Shown: positions 1-11,363, numbered from the stretch's first letter. The stretch is 64,000 bases of DNA from Perkinsus olseni (GCA_013115135.1 JABANP010000044.1:1-64000); one strand, 5' to 3'. Translations and numbers: made by a program. The notes: a model not told the origin generated them from the letters alone.

Positions 1-405
1 GAATGAAATCTTGCAGAAGTAAGCCAGATGCAGACGTCGTCGTGAGCTAAAGAACGCGAAAAGTTCAGAGCCCCTTCTCGCCAGAATCCCAAACCCCGTG
101 CCTCTTACCAACACCTGAATCCCCCAAGAGCACTATTTTGGACTCGATGCCACTCGGAGAAGCTCGACTACCAGTCTGAACAGGAGGTTTCACTGTCTAT
201 ACGAACTCTGGTTCCACCAAAGACTCGAGAGTTTCTCGGATCGCTCGGAGCCGCTGAGTGCACGATAGCGACTTTCGCAGGCCCTACAGGTTAATCGCAG
301 GCCCTTCGTTTCACTACACCTCCACATTAGTACTACCACATTCAATCCACCAGTTCCACGAGCTCCTGCGGTCTGGCCCGAGTCTGTCGACTGCGCACAT
401 CCCAT
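1..405 (-). CDS. Rab-family small GTPase, Rab5B/Ara6-like, 5' part
   Basis: Small GTPase of the endosomal Rab type, incomplete because its 3' part lies beyond the left edge. Exon 1 (405 down to 340, 22 codons) starts MGCAQS, a strong N-myristoylation plus palmitoylation signal. After a phase-0 intron (339-176, ending gttcag), exon 2 (175-109) reads TGSRASPSGIESKIVLLG and then DSGVG, the first part of a Rab P-loop, stopping one base into the GK(T/S) region. The following donor is gtaagag. Known: plant Ara6 and Plasmodium Rab5B carry an MGC-type N-terminal acylation signal in place of C-terminal prenylation. That subfamily is inferred from the N-terminus and P-loop alone, because switch regions and C-terminus are not visible. 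An ARL-type GTPase is the main alternative. Confidence 0.62.
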
Positions 406-733
406 GTTAGGAAAAAGATACAAACCTACAGATTAAACCGATCAAGTGCAGATGGATGTAGCCACTAGTGTGCATAAGAGTGAGCAACTGACGAAGCGAT
501 GTACCAAGAGTTGTCCTAAGAATTTATCGCAACTCTCGTTGAACTGAAAATTCTACTTCCCATGCCAGACTGAACAGTGTGCAGCCACTAGTCGTCACCA
601 GCCACCCCCGACCCAACTGGATCGACTCGGTAAGGATCACTAAACGGCATGCTCAGCATATCGATGGATGAAACACCACGCTTAGACAATGAATAGAAAC
701 ACAGTAGTGCAAATGTCGAAGTCAATATATCCC
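406..733. other. Intergenic, nothing recognised
   Basis: Upstream flank of the minus-strand GTPase and downstream flank of the BAP31-like gene. I see no coding exon with consistent phase, RNA gene or repeat here. Confidence 0.5.
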
Positions 734-1236
734 TCACTTCTTCATACTCGTCATTTCCACCTCTGAAGTTGTCTTGGAGCTCACCGACTTTTTCTGACCG
801 GCGGCAGTAACTGGTGCACCTTCGGTCTTCTCTTTCATCTTCAAATCGCCCGTCAGACCAGACTCACCTACAACAGATCGCCGGCGTTACTCCCCGAAGT
901 CCAAATATCGCTAGAAGAGAGACGTGTAAAACAGTCATCCGTGTATCCCAATGAAGCATGTACGAGGACACACGAATGCGCCGAGCAGTTCACACGGCGT
1001 GGCATCCGAGACCTCTAGACCTACAATCGTTCGATATGGTTCACAATGTCTTCAGACTGCTGATTGAGCTCAGATTTGGCGCCACAGGACCCAGACTACC
1101 CTTCTGCTGATTCTTCTGTTCCTCATCAAGGAGGCCCTGTACCCAGGTAGCAGACCTCCATACCATAAGCCACAGAGTGAGCGAGAAAAGTGAGATCCAC
1201 CAGTTCCTCTCCGCTCTCCACGCCTTCATCAGGAAA
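734..1236 (-). CDS. BAP31/BAP29-like ER membrane protein, C-terminal exons
   Basis: Two linked minus-strand exons. The upstream one (1236-1100) encodes FLMKAWRAERNWWISLFSLT followed by a hydrophobic LWLMVW stretch and a charged tail (DEEQKNQQK). The R-A-E-R-N ... I-S-x-F-S-L-x-L-W pattern is the conserved third membrane segment of the BAP31 family. A phase-1 intron joins it to the last exon (867-734), lysine- and threonine-rich and ending in TSMKK and a TGA stop. Family members shuttle membrane proteins between ER and Golgi and usually end in KKxx. Here the two lysines are the last residues, so a canonical dilysine signal is not formed. The first two membrane segments were not found between 1237 and 2400, so the 5' end is unresolved. 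Confidence 0.52.
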
Positions 1237-1604
1237 CTAGAAATGCCAGAATGAGTAAACCCGTCGCCTATGGAAACTTCATTCCTATCACTAAGGAACG
1301 ACGACAACGCCACAATCACAGGAAAAACGCCACTACACCACTACGCCACTACACCACTAAACCAATCAATACAACAATCGATACGACCTATCAATAAATC
1401 ACTTCATCGAATAATCGAGGATCCTGTGCGAATCAGGCGGTGGAATCAGGCGTGGAACAGCGGGTTATGGAAGACTACGGAGTACATACCTTACATAGCC
1501 CCTCTATACCACTCTCTATACCACACATCAAAAACAGCTCTAGCTTCGATTTCTGTGCCCTGGGGCTTCCAGTGAATGTGTCATATTCCAGTTTATTTGA
1601 GAAC

Positions 1605-1797
1605 ATGTCTGCGTGGTCTTTTGAAGCATACATCGGCATACCTCTGGCTGCAGTTGTCCTTTTCCTGCTCTTGTCGGGTGAGTTCGATAGTCTGCCGGAC
1701 ACTTCGTGGGGACGCTGTCGGAATTCCATTGATCAGATATCTCTTTCCTCCAGAAGTTCGCTTGCAAGCTCAGCAACCTATCCTTAACTGTTGGTGA
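1605..1797 (+). CDS. Possible small single-span membrane protein
   Basis: An ATG at 1605 opens MSAWSFEAYI followed by a clean hydrophobic segment GIPLAAVVLFLLLSG. A good donor follows (gtgagttc), and joining to an acceptor in cctccag near 1753 in matching phase gives a protein of about 39 residues ending ILNCW. The hydrophobic start and matching splice phase favour a real gene, but it is tiny and I recognise no family. It may instead be the first exon of a longer gene. The reverse strand is also open here, but that translation has no membrane segment. Confidence 0.28.
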
Positions 1798-2447
1798 TGA
1801 AGGAACGGAACCCTGAGCCCGCCAGTTCTATACCGGCATGCGACATTTCTCCGGTATATTTCACTGGTGCGCACGAGCGGTCTTGAGAGTGACTGATCAT
1901 CAGTCACTGATGGTCAGGGCAAGGTCATAGCTCAACTCGTAGCCCGAACGTACCCTCCTAGTTCCGAGCAAGACGTGTATTATGCCAGTAAGAATGGGTC
2001 ACTTGCCGTTGAATTTGCCGAGTCGGGCGAGCGCGAAATACATGAATTCTCTTCGCCGAGCCCACTAGCAGCGGGCGCTTACGAGGCTAAAAGCGGGAGT
2101 CACCCTAATACCGCACTTACCTAGCTCTTCTAGCTGCGTGTTATGCTCTCGTGTCGATAAGATACTGAGGCAGTATCACCACCGTATCGGTGTGCATTGG
2201 CTCACAACAATAGCCACTTACTTCGATATCAACTACTACGGTTGCTATTGCTACTACTCCTTGATGATGCTTCCCACTCGTCGCTCGCACAAAATGGACT
2301 GCAGACCGAACGAGGCTTATTGAGCGAGCCTCGTGTGAAAGTGGGGGAAGGGGATCTTAGGCATCATACCTTCGACACGAAGCGCATATTGCTAGTGTTC
2401 CATTGGACAGTATCTTTCCTTTCTTTTACCTGTCTAGCTTCTCTATT
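1798..2447. other. Intergenic, upstream of UAP1
   Basis: No supported exon. Just before the UAP1 start there is a pyrimidine-rich run (2411-2437) with an AG at 2436-2437, 10 bp before the ATG. This would suit a 5' intron or trans-splice acceptor, but I cannot show that either is used. Confidence 0.4.
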
Positions 2448-4441
2448 ATGGTAGCGTCAACAGCAGCCATGGTCCCCAGCGACCTTAGGACTAAGTTCGA
2501 GGGATGGGGACAGTCCCACGTTTTCAAGTTCATTGACAACGGCATGTGCTCCGAGGAGGAGGCCCAAGCTCTCATCGAACAGCTCAAGGGAATCGATTAT
2601 CCCAGCATTAAGGCTAGCGTTGAGAAGGTACCGCTGGTTATTTTTGTGGACTTTCTGCGCAGTGACCCTCAGGCCAAAGAAGATCTCAAGTCAGAGACGG
2701 CTGACGCTGACTATGAGCCACCGAACGACAACGATGTGATGAAGCTGAGTGCCATGACCCCGGAAGACGTCAAGCGTTGGGAGGTACCCTCATTTTCCCC
2801 GAGAGGAAATGTTTATGCCTCATATTCAGACCCTTGGGCTCTCAGCAGTAGCTGCCGGCCAGGTTGCCGGCTGCGTCTTGGCTGGTGGTCAGGGCAGTAG
2901 GATGGGCCTCGGTGTGCACGAATCCAAGGGCATGGTTAACATTGGGCTTCCTAGCGCCAAACCGATCTTTCAACTATTCACTGAAAGGCTGACTAGGTTG
3001 AAGTAAGCACGACGGAGGTTTTTATCGGGTGTATCTGATGTTTTTGTAGGACCTTGTCTGGCAAGCCGTCCGCACGCCTTCCTTTCTTGGTGATGACTTC
3101 TCCGTTGAATCATAGCTCTGTCAAGCAGTTTTTCAAAGACCACGATTTCTTTGGCTACCCAGAAGAGGATGTTGTATTCTTCCCTCAAGGTGAGTTCCTC
3201 GCTCGGAGCTTCGTGGGTTGGCGCTGTGGATACTTGTTCCCAACCATACATGTCATATCTTCAGGAACTCTTCCCGCTCTGTCACTTGACGGAAATCTCA
3301 TTCTCGAGTCCAAGTCGAAGGTTAGCGTCAGCCCCGATGGAAATGGAGGCCTCTACTACGCTCTGGAGAAGGAAGGGGTGCGTCCGAAATCAAGAAACGT
3401 CTTCACGTTACACTTTTCGTTCCTAGGTCCTGTCGAAGTTGGAAGCCTGGGGTGTGAAGTATCTTCACGTCTTCTCGGTGGATAATGCTATCCTCAAGCC
3501 AGCGGATCCGTGGTTCGTGGGCTACTGCATCGAGAAGAACGCTCAGGTCGGAGCTGTTTGACTGATTCGCTACGATCGCATCGGGATGTTGCTCAGGTTG
3601 GCAATAAGGTTGTCTGGAAGTCCTCTTGGGATGAGAAGGTCGGCGTTATCGCGACCAAGAATGGCAAGTGCTCCGTTGTGGAATACTCGGACCTGTAATA
3701 CTCCGGGATTTGGTCAAACTCGCGTCAATTTTCCTCCGATTCGTCCTCGCATTCATCAAGACATTCTCATTAGTGCTCCATCCTTTGAAAAGCTTTTTGT
3801 GGAAGTTATCGGTCTTCTTTCTAGGTACAATCCCGCAGCCGGTATCGACAACCCGATGGTGAGAGCCGTGGGCGAAGACGGCAAGCTTCTCTTTGGCGCC
3901 GGAAATATCTGCAACCATTTCTACTCTGTCGGGTTCCTAAGAGACGCGATTTCCAGGATGAATAGTCGTTACCATTTGGCGTACAAGAAGATCGCCAGCG
4001 CCGATGAGAAGGGTAAGGCAGGTGAAAGTTTGAGCTGGTAGGGGCTAGCGTGCTTTGTTCAGGAGAGACCGTCAAGCCCAAGTCGAATAACGGTGTCAAG
4101 CTTGAGGCTTTCATATTTGATGCTTTTGAGATGGCTGAACGTTCGGTTGTCTTCGAGTGCAAGCGGGAAGAAGAGTTCACACCAATCAAGAACCCTTTCG
4201 GCGCCGACCAGGACTCCCCCGATACAGCTAGAAAGGCCATCTCGGACATGTGCAAGTGAGTGATCCAGCTGCCGTGGTCGTTGTTGAAAGTTTGACTTCG
4301 TTCAGGCGGTGGATCGAGACTGCTGGCGGGCACGTCGTTGGGGAAGATCTTTTCGAGGTTTCTCCTCTTGTATCTTATCGAGGCGAAGGCTTAGAGGAGT
4401 TATGCAAGGATAAGACCTTCGCATCACCCGGTCAACTGTGA
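2448..4441 (+). CDS. UAP1: UDP-N-acetylglucosamine pyrophosphorylase
   Basis: Cytosolic enzyme that makes UDP-GlcNAc from GlcNAc-1-phosphate and UTP, the last step of the hexosamine pathway feeding N-glycans, GPI anchors and chitin. Nine exons join in frame: 2448-2783, 2830-3002, 3050-3189, 3265-3377, 3427-3546, 3597-3694, 3825-4012, 4063-4255, 4306-4441, giving 498 residues (human about 520). Landmarks: nucleotide-binding loop LAGGQGSRMG at residues 129-138, then SKGMVNIGLPS, the MTSPLNHSS and FFPQG segments, SPDGNGGLYYAL, FSVDNAI, LLFGAGNICNHFYSV and a KLEAFIFDAF segment near the C-terminus. The LAGGQG form and the order of these blocks fit UAP rather than UGP. I chose the 2448 ATG as first in frame; an ATG at 2469 is an alternative. 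Eight introns, all GT-AG, mostly 46-75 nt. Confidence 0.93.
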
Positions 4442-4848
4442 TTCTGTTATATCCAAGCCCAGGAGCTCGCAGATACTGTGAGTACTTAAGTATTTACTCT
4501 CTGTACAATGAGTGCTGTTTCTACAACATCTTCGTTGTTACTTGGTCTACGCGAGTCAAAGCTCGAAACGTGCTGTGAATGGCGTGCTCGGGGTGCATAT
4601 TTCGGGACTCGTTGTCAGTCTTGTTCATTTCTTGAACAGCTGCGAGGTTCTATGCAAGCCGAAAGTACTCGTCTGGTGTGCTTCCGCCCTGGGAGCTTGG
4701 AGGCGGTGCGGTGGACTCTGCTATGTTATCTTTTGAGACATGAGGGCGATCCGTACCGCATTTCGGCAGGCTAATGAAAATGCGACGTGTCCCGGTTGAG
4801 CAGGTATCATGAATGTTGGAATCAGCGATTTCCCGTTACTCCTCTAAC
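4442..4848. other. Intergenic, uncertain small ORFs
   Basis: Two overlapping plus-strand frames are open between 4508 and 4774, one starting MSAVSTTSS and the other hydrophobic. Neither has an upstream exon, splice partner or recognisable motif, so I do not call a gene. Confidence 0.35.
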
Positions 4849-5305
4849 ATGTCGTCAAGTCACGCTTCTATTCCGAAGGCCGGCGCCGGAGCGGATCTCC
4901 GTAGATTCATGGAGAAGAGGATAGATGGTATTATATGCGCCCGGAGTGTCGCTTAGTGGGTACTCTTATCCCTGGGCTGGTCGGACGGCGTGCTGGATTC
5001 AATGAGTCGTACGGCATGTCGTTCAAAGATTTCTCTCTTCAGTTAAGCTCAACGCCGACCGCCACGTTGTCGGAGTCGTGCGGGGATACGACCAATTCAT
5101 GAATCTCGTGCTCGACAACGCGGTAGTAGGGCCACGGCCAGAAATCTCCGTTTTACTGGCTTGTGCTCCTGGTCTGCGTTAATGACGGTCTCTTCGGCAG
5201 GTGGAACTAGTTTCCAGGACGGAGAAACGCGAGATTGGCATGGTGGTCATCCGCGGCAATTCCATAATGATGTGGGAGTGCCTTGACAGAGTGAAGAACT
5301 GCTGA
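4849..5305 (+). CDS. SNRPG: Small nuclear ribonucleoprotein G (SmG)
   Basis: Core spliceosomal Sm protein that forms the heptameric ring on U1, U2, U4 and U5 snRNAs. Three exons (4849-4927, 5043-5122, 5201-5305) give 87 residues, close to the usual 76-80 with a slightly longer N-terminus. The Sm1 motif is visible as KLNADRHVVGVVRGYDQFMN followed by LVLDNA, and the Sm2 motif as GMVVIRGNSI. The family signature LRRFMEKRID at the N-terminus corresponds to the LKKFMDKKL of other SmG proteins. Phases 1 and 0 match at both introns. The abundance of introns in this window fits an active spliceosome. Confidence 0.94.
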
Positions 5306-5909
5306 AGTCCTGAACAGCCCCAATTAGCGTTCCTTCGTTTCTTCGAACCTTCGTTACGTGACCTTGTATAGTATTGCGTGTCCGAGAGAGGTCTTTCATG
5401 ACATGGAAGGGGGCAAGGGGCAAGAGTGATGTTGTAGCGAAGGAGCCTTCATTGCCGTCTCAGTTGGTTGTCGTGCTCTCGTCGCATGCATCGACGACCA
5501 CAGCAGAAGCCTCAGGGCTATCACGCTCTTGCGAAGTTCTCACTTGGCCCCTAATTGTCGTTTCTCCAGTTTTTGAAGAAAGATTTGACTCACGTTTGTA
5601 GAGCCACTCACATTTGGTATGACTTCGACGGGTCGGTTGGTTCGACTTGATGACCGTCTTACTTGGCCAATACAGACACTTGAGCTTGGATATGTAGCTG
5701 ATTCTATCTTAATATACCCGGGTAGTAATTGACGATCTGTTGAATGGGAAAATGTGGTTGTTGGGCGGGCTTGCTGTTCGTCAAGCCATTTTAGAAGTGG
5801 ACTTGGTCCACCTGAAAAATCTCCGAATCACGCGGAGACTACACGGAGATCGGTTCTAAATAACGATACAGCTCAACTCGCTGTGACTGAACGCTCCTAG
5901 TCAGGTACC
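5306..5909. other. Intergenic, nothing recognised
   Basis: A plus-strand frame is open from about 5374 to 5601, but it lacks an ATG start and has no domain or splice partner. I see no RNA gene or repeat. Confidence 0.4.
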
Positions 5910-7160
5910 ATGTTTGGCGTTGTGGACATAGTAGGGTCCCTCGTCTATACCCTCTTCATGATGATGACAATTCCCCAAGAGATAACGCCAAGGTAAGACT
6001 TCAACGCTGCCGCTGTAGTGCATGAGGTGATACATACGCCTGTTTGGTGCGTTTCAGCTATTTTGTATGTGTTATCTTGCCCCAGTGGCTTCTGTTTTTG
6101 CCGTTTTTCACTCGGGTTCTGCATGGAAAGATCCCAGAAAAGTGGATGCGGTCTCTTCGAGGCCTCTTCTTCTACGTCAACAAGTGAGTGCCAATTCCGT
6201 TGACGTGATTGGTGATGATGGGGTTCTGGTTTTTATCAGCATACTAGTAAGGCTGTTCCTGTCTCCCTATGCCGTGGGGGTTTCAAACTTCTTCTGTCTC
6301 TGTACCAGCGCTGAACAGTCGGTTGTCCTGCTGCTAAAAAGATTTGTTAGAAGAGACAGGTATGACCAGTACCACATATTGCCCCATGTGCATACGAGGT
6401 GGCGCCGTTCTGCAGGCCTTGCATCGCGAAATGGGATAAGGGAGATCATCCTCTCTCGCAAGTTTATCGCCCTGTGCCATTTGTATCCAAAACCTTCAGG
6501 GATATGAAAATCGAGAGTAAGAGTCCTCTTATAGTCTGCTTGAATTCCAAGGGTCTTGTTCAGGTGACGAGTCTTTCCCTTCTGGTGATGCTTGTGAATC
6601 CACGATGTTCGCTGTATCAGTTATTGCTCTGAGAGGTAGGAGTATTTTGGGCTCAAATTGAGCCGCTCAATAGGTCGCTTGATCAACATGACCTGCACCA
6701 TCAAGACTAATTCTTTGCTCGTTCAGGTTTGGACTCTCCAGCGGGCATGTTAGCGCTGCTTTTGGCCGCACTGTCATGCTTTGGTCGAGTATATTTCCAT
6801 GCTCACAATGTGAGGCATTACAAGGCGATGAACCGACCTCGGTAGCCAATGTTGTATAGGTTCTCGATGTTGTCGGTGGATCATTGATCGCAGTGGTGAT
6901 GACACTGTCGCTGTTCCAGTATACGAAAGACTCAACCGGACAATACATGGGAGCAACTAGCTTTGTAATAATAATTTCGATCAGAATGGTTCCAGGTGGA
7001 GCCTTTCGAATGGCCGCGAAGCCCTCGCTTGTAAACTGGCGAGCAAGTACAGAAGTAGCTTTCTCCGTTTATTCAGGTGGAAGTGGCAGCCTGCTTGGCC
7101 GTGCTGCTCCCTATGTTCGCGCTCGCTGACATAGTCCGCAGAAAAACTCATTCGTCGTAA
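5910..7160 (+). CDS. PAP2-superfamily lipid phosphatase
   Basis: Integral membrane phosphatase of the PAP2 superfamily (phosphatidate, sphingosine-phosphate or dolichyl-diphosphate type), acting on a membrane lipid phosphate. Eight exons fit in phase (5910-5992, 6058-6183, 6309-6359, 6416-6516, 6564-6635, 6727-6809, 6860-7030, 7077-7160) for 256 residues. The three catalytic motifs appear in order: KRFVRRDRP at residues 80-88 (K-x6-RP), FPSGDA at 125-130, and GRVYFHAHNVLD at 164-175 (R-x5-H-x3-D), with hydrophobic segments before and after. The usual PSGH reads PSGD, so the motif-2 histidine is absent at its normal place. The third motif is split by an intron between N172 and V173, which supports the join. 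The C-terminus is a further membrane segment ending in a basic tail. Confidence 0.82.
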
Positions 7161-7407
7161 ATGATCAGCTTTGCTACTCAACAGCCATCATTTCTGTTTT
7201 GCATGCTGGAGGTTGCGCGGTCAATAAAGCTGGGTTTGGTTCGTCGTTTTCTATCGCGATAGATCGACGCTCTTGTCCCATTGCCGGAGTATTTCGTGTA
7301 TTCTCCACTGCCATCCATGCGTGGCCGCCTCTCATTGACCGGCTGCGCTATTCGCCATTTTTGGCAGTTTCGTTTATTCTGGCCCCTTCGAGCGCAGCAC
7401 CTCCAGT

Positions 7408-9150
7408 ATGGATCGCTCAAACCTGATCGTCAACTATCTCCCCACCAAGATGGAGGAAGATGCTTTGTTCGCAATGTTCGAGCCCTTTGGCCCGATACAA
7501 AGCGTCAAAATAGTAAGGCTTGCTTCATCCCTCGAGCATTTCTTCGTTCCGTGTGGCCCCCACTATATTGCCCTCGGCTGAATATACTCCCGCAGAACTT
7601 TAGTCTCGCTGGCTCGCTCACTCATTCACGGGCAATCCCGGTCTGCTTGACAAGAAGTTCCGAAAGCCACTCATGTGCTTCTCCCAGGTTCGTGATAGGC
7701 ATACGGGTAGCTCCATGGGTTTTGGGTTCGTCAACTATCGGGACAATGAGAGTGCCCGTCGGGCCATAGGAGCGGTCAATGGTCGAGAAATTGAGTGTGG
7801 TCCGAACGAGGGTGACAACGGAAAGAAGCGTATCAAGGTTGGTAGTTACGAGCTACTATCCCATTCAATGCGACGCATTGCTCCTCGAGCTCACAGTTTC
7901 TGACGGCTCATCATTCAGGTGTCCGTCGGGAGACCGGCATGGAAGGCCAACATTCACTCGAACCTGTTTGTCTCCGGTATCCCAGTTAACTTCACTGAGG
8001 AGCACATAAAGTAATCAACGTGAGTTGCCATGAGCTGAATTTGATTAAAGCAATAATACAGTTGAGATAAGCGCGCAAACGTGTCTAGTGAGGGTTTGTC
8101 GTTCTTGGGATGGTCACGTCCGGGGACGTTAAACGTTCGTTATCATCTCAAACTTGCCAGGGATGTCCTCTTCGGGCCGGAGTTTTCGGATCGCATCGAG
8201 AGTGTTCGGATGCTTCGAGAGACCTCGGCGGACAGCTCACAAGGTGGGACTCCTGCACATCCCAGTGGTCGATCGGTCGGTCGTTCTTTATGAAGTTTTT
8301 TTCCGGTTCAGGCGATGCTCGTTTCCGCGGGATAGCGGTCATTCGATTTGACACCGAGGGGACGGCCAGTGAGATTATACGGCGATTCCATGGTGGGCGA
8401 AAATATCCGCTCACCCGGATTACATGCATATTTCCGGGACAGGGATTCAAGTGGTACCTGGTGAGAAGGAAACTACCCTACACATCAAGCCGTGGCGCCC
8501 TGAGTGCCGCAACCTCCCGAAAAAGGGGGTAAGGTCACCTTAGTTCCGGATCGTTGCGAGTATGTATATACTTATTTTCAGTTACTGCCGGGGCCCGCGC
8601 CCTTCCAATTATCTTGCATGACACAGTTCGCTGCTTCCCAGCTCGCTCCTGTGGCATTCGAGCAATTGGCTGCCACGCCGGGTCATGAATCTCCTGAAAG
8701 AAAGCCATGTGACTCACTTTGTGCTCGTGGTATATATAGCCTGTGTGTGAACGCTCCTCTCTTAGCACCAAAGGGAGAAGATGTCACAGCTTTCGAGCCT
8801 GTGATATTCAACTCAACCCGTCAAGAGGCTCTCGCTAAGCATCTTAAAGAGCATCCTGGTGAGTTGGATGAAGCTTCTCTTGAAAGTCGAATTCTATTCC
8901 GTCTTCAGGCATAATGCTCTCGTCACTGGTCATCGGCCCGGATGCTACCTGGAGTTCGGCCATGTTCAGAACTAAGCGAGACGCGCTGAACGCGATTCGG
9001 AAATTGAACGGTTAGATCTTCTATCAGTATTAATGAGGCGGGAAGTTCTCGCCAGGTCTGCGTATGGGTGGCTACTTTCTAAGGATGCAGTTGTTGCCCG
9101 ACTCTCTGCAGCCGCCTGGAGTCCTCACCGCTATCTCAAGTGCCAAGTAG
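7408..9150 (+). CDS. ELAV/Hu-like RNA-binding protein, RRM domains
   Basis: RNA-binding protein of about 356 residues from nine exons: 7408-7512, 7688-7837, 7919-8010, 8161-8243, 8312-8392, 8443-8528, 8582-8858, 8909-9010, 9056-9150; all phases agree. RRM1: RNP2 LIVNYL at residues 6-11 and RNP1 MGFGFVNY at 45-52. RRM2: RNP2 LFVSGI at 101-106 and RNP1-like FRGIAVIRF near 143. A third, weak RRM-like block ends with RDALNAIRKLNG and a short tail. The N-L-I-V-N-Y-L start and the tight RRM1-RRM2 spacing resemble the ELAV/Hu family, which binds AU-rich mRNA. RRM3 lacks clear RNP motifs. The family name rests on similarity of RRM1 only; a CELF or generic RRM protein is possible. Confidence 0.82.
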
Positions 9151-10229
9151 GCTCGCCGTGTTGTAGGGAGGTCCGCTGTGCTCACGTCGCGAGGAGCACG
9201 TCCTCAGGACTATTGCACGCTTTCTCAGGCTACCAAGTTGACGATACCACTCATTTGTATGAAGATGAATTTTTATCTTTAAGCATGTATCACCAACGTA
9301 TTCATAATAGATCTGATGTAGTGAGCTCTCCTGATTACCATCAGTGAGAGTCTTACCCCTTCTTAAGCCGTGTCCCGGTTGGGAGCTCTGGATCCGAGTT
9401 CAAGTGTTCAACGGCGTTCCCCAGAATTGTTGATCTACGCCCGCTTCTCCTCCAGGACTGAGACGAAACGTCCTCCTCCGGTACGAACCTTCAAGACGAA
9501 TCTGTCGTTCACACGGAATGTGATAGCGCATGGTCCGATGCCAACTTCGCGACTGATCTGTTGAACCTTCGTTGATCCCCGCATTGAGCTCATTTGTCGT
9601 GTAACCTTGGTCCGAGTGGAGCTGTCTGGCTCGCGAGGGTGCTCGTTACCAACAGTCAGCCAGATGCAGTTTGTCGTTAAATAATTCGACTGACGAAAGC
9701 CTTTGCATTGGCATAATTGAATGAGGCTGCCGGCATTTCACTTACGCCGCCCCTGTCGGCCTTCTAGAAACAAAGGAGTTATTGGGGGAGCGGCCTTCGA
9801 TCTTCGGCTCTTTATGTCTCTCTCGCGCCCATTTCAACTAGAAGGAATGAGCCGGTGAGCATGGTCTCCAGGTGAACTCGTAGTTTTGCTCCCCTTAGGG
9901 CTATACAGAGGGGATGGGAGTCCTGGAGGCACAAAGAGATTTGAAAGATCGGGTAAAAGTCCCCTTAACCTCATTTTTCTAATCTTCCTACCAGCCCCTT
10001 TATCAAAGGTGCTTCTCTTACAGTCCCCGTTGTAATGTTTGCTGCTCTCGTTCGTTTCGTGACGCCTGCGAGAATTTTACATAGAAGCCAATATTTTGTT
10101 CTCTTGCTCCATGTTTCCTCGGAGTAGTTCCCGATTATGTCACTGATACCAACTCAAAAATTGATTTACTCTCGTTCGACTCCTTTGCGATATTCATGCT
10201 AGCTCTGAACGTGACCAACGCTCTCACTC
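9151..10229. other. Intergenic, nothing recognised
   Basis: Convergent interval between the plus-strand RRM gene and the minus-strand secreted-protein gene. No exon with consistent phase, RNA gene or repeat was found. Confidence 0.45.
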
Positions 10230-11363
10230 TCAGAAGTTTGCAAGCTGCCCCAACTTGTGGACTCTATCTTGTAGCACCTCGAAGCCTTTCAGGACTTTCT
10301 GCGCGTGCTTGATCATCTGAAATGCAAAGCCATGAGCATCATCATTACACCGACTCTCTGTTTCCACCCACCGCTCCATCAGATACTGAGGGGTGCATAA
10401 CGTCGAGGTCCACGAAGCTGTTGGCTTTCGCGGCCTTCGCCGGATGATGCTTATTCTTCGGGGCTGAACGGCCCGTTTGACTCGCTTTCGGTCCCTCGTG
10501 GAAGGAACGATCAGTGGCCTCGACCGTAGAGTTGCTGCTGACAGGGGCCGCTTCTTGAATGTAGCTCTCAGATGGGGTTGCTTCAACGCCTCCCTCGTCT
10601 ACCTCGGGGCCTGAAAAGGCATCTGGGGTCGTTCAGCAACTCGGACTCTGAGTCTTGGAGCCGGTCGGAGATTCATCGACTGAATGTTGGCAGCGACGCA
10701 CTACCTACCTTCAGCAGGGGGATTTTCTCCAGCTGCCTGATCATCTCCGGCGTCCCCATCAGAGTCCCCGCTTCCTGGGGTGGTGCCCCCTGGAGATGGA
10801 GCAGAGTCCGTTCCGTCCTCAGAAGAGTCGTTCTCGGCGTCGTCGCTGGCCTCTCGGGCCGAATCCAGCTCAGGAACTGGCGGGACATCGTTTGGGAAGT
10901 CTAGGCTTTCAGTGACTTCCTGTGTCTGAGAGGAGAGCGATGCAAGAGGGCCACCAGTTCTCCTTCCTAGGCTGAACTACATAGCATATGATAGTCAGTT
11001 CATCAGTTATATCTAGACTGAGCCACGCACCTTGTTTGCGAAGCTCGCTTGCCACTGCTTCCTCTCCTCCAACCTCTTCGTCTCCTTTTCGGCGGCTTTC
11101 TTCTTCCAAGCCTCGTGTTTAGCGTTGACTTCTTGCTGAGTATCGCCCTCGTCGAAATCATCCTTAGCATAGCCGTCGAGGTCCGACCCCCAGTCCATAT
11201 CGTCTGAAGCGTCGTTGTCCACTTCCTCATACTGAGAAGTCGAGTTGGCAACTCCTGAGTCATCGTCATCATCGTCGGTTGAAGACTGGTACGTCTTGAT
11301 GGCTTCGGCTTGGGAGACGGCGAAGATGGCCAGAGCGGCGGGAATAGAGTGAATGACTCTCAT
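10230..11363 (-). CDS. Secreted acidic low-complexity protein
   Basis: Four exons (11363-11031, 10925-10709, 10622-10372, 10316-10230) give about 295 residues. The N-terminus MRVIHSIPAALAIFAVSQAE is a good signal peptide, followed by an Asp-rich stretch (six consecutive D), a short charged helix (KHEAWKKKAAEKETKRLEER), then a long Ser/Asp/Gly/Pro-rich acidic tract and a Ser/Thr/Ala-rich tract. The C-terminus is a short amphipathic helix, HAQKVLKGFEVLQDRVHKL. There is no known domain. The protein probably enters the secretory pathway and could be a matrix, wall or granule protein. The choice of acceptor for exon 2 (ctctcag) was made because it alone keeps the acidic frame open. Confidence 0.72.

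Noticed and set aside
1475..1729. Minus-strand ORF of 84 codons considered as the N-terminal part of the BAP31-like protein
   Set aside because: It has no membrane segment, while the opposite strand encodes a clear one, so it cannot supply the two missing BAP31 helices.
2403..2447. In-frame extension upstream of the UAP1 ATG
   Set aside because: It would start at a TTG and covers a pyrimidine-rich acceptor-like tract; the ATG at 2448 is the better start.
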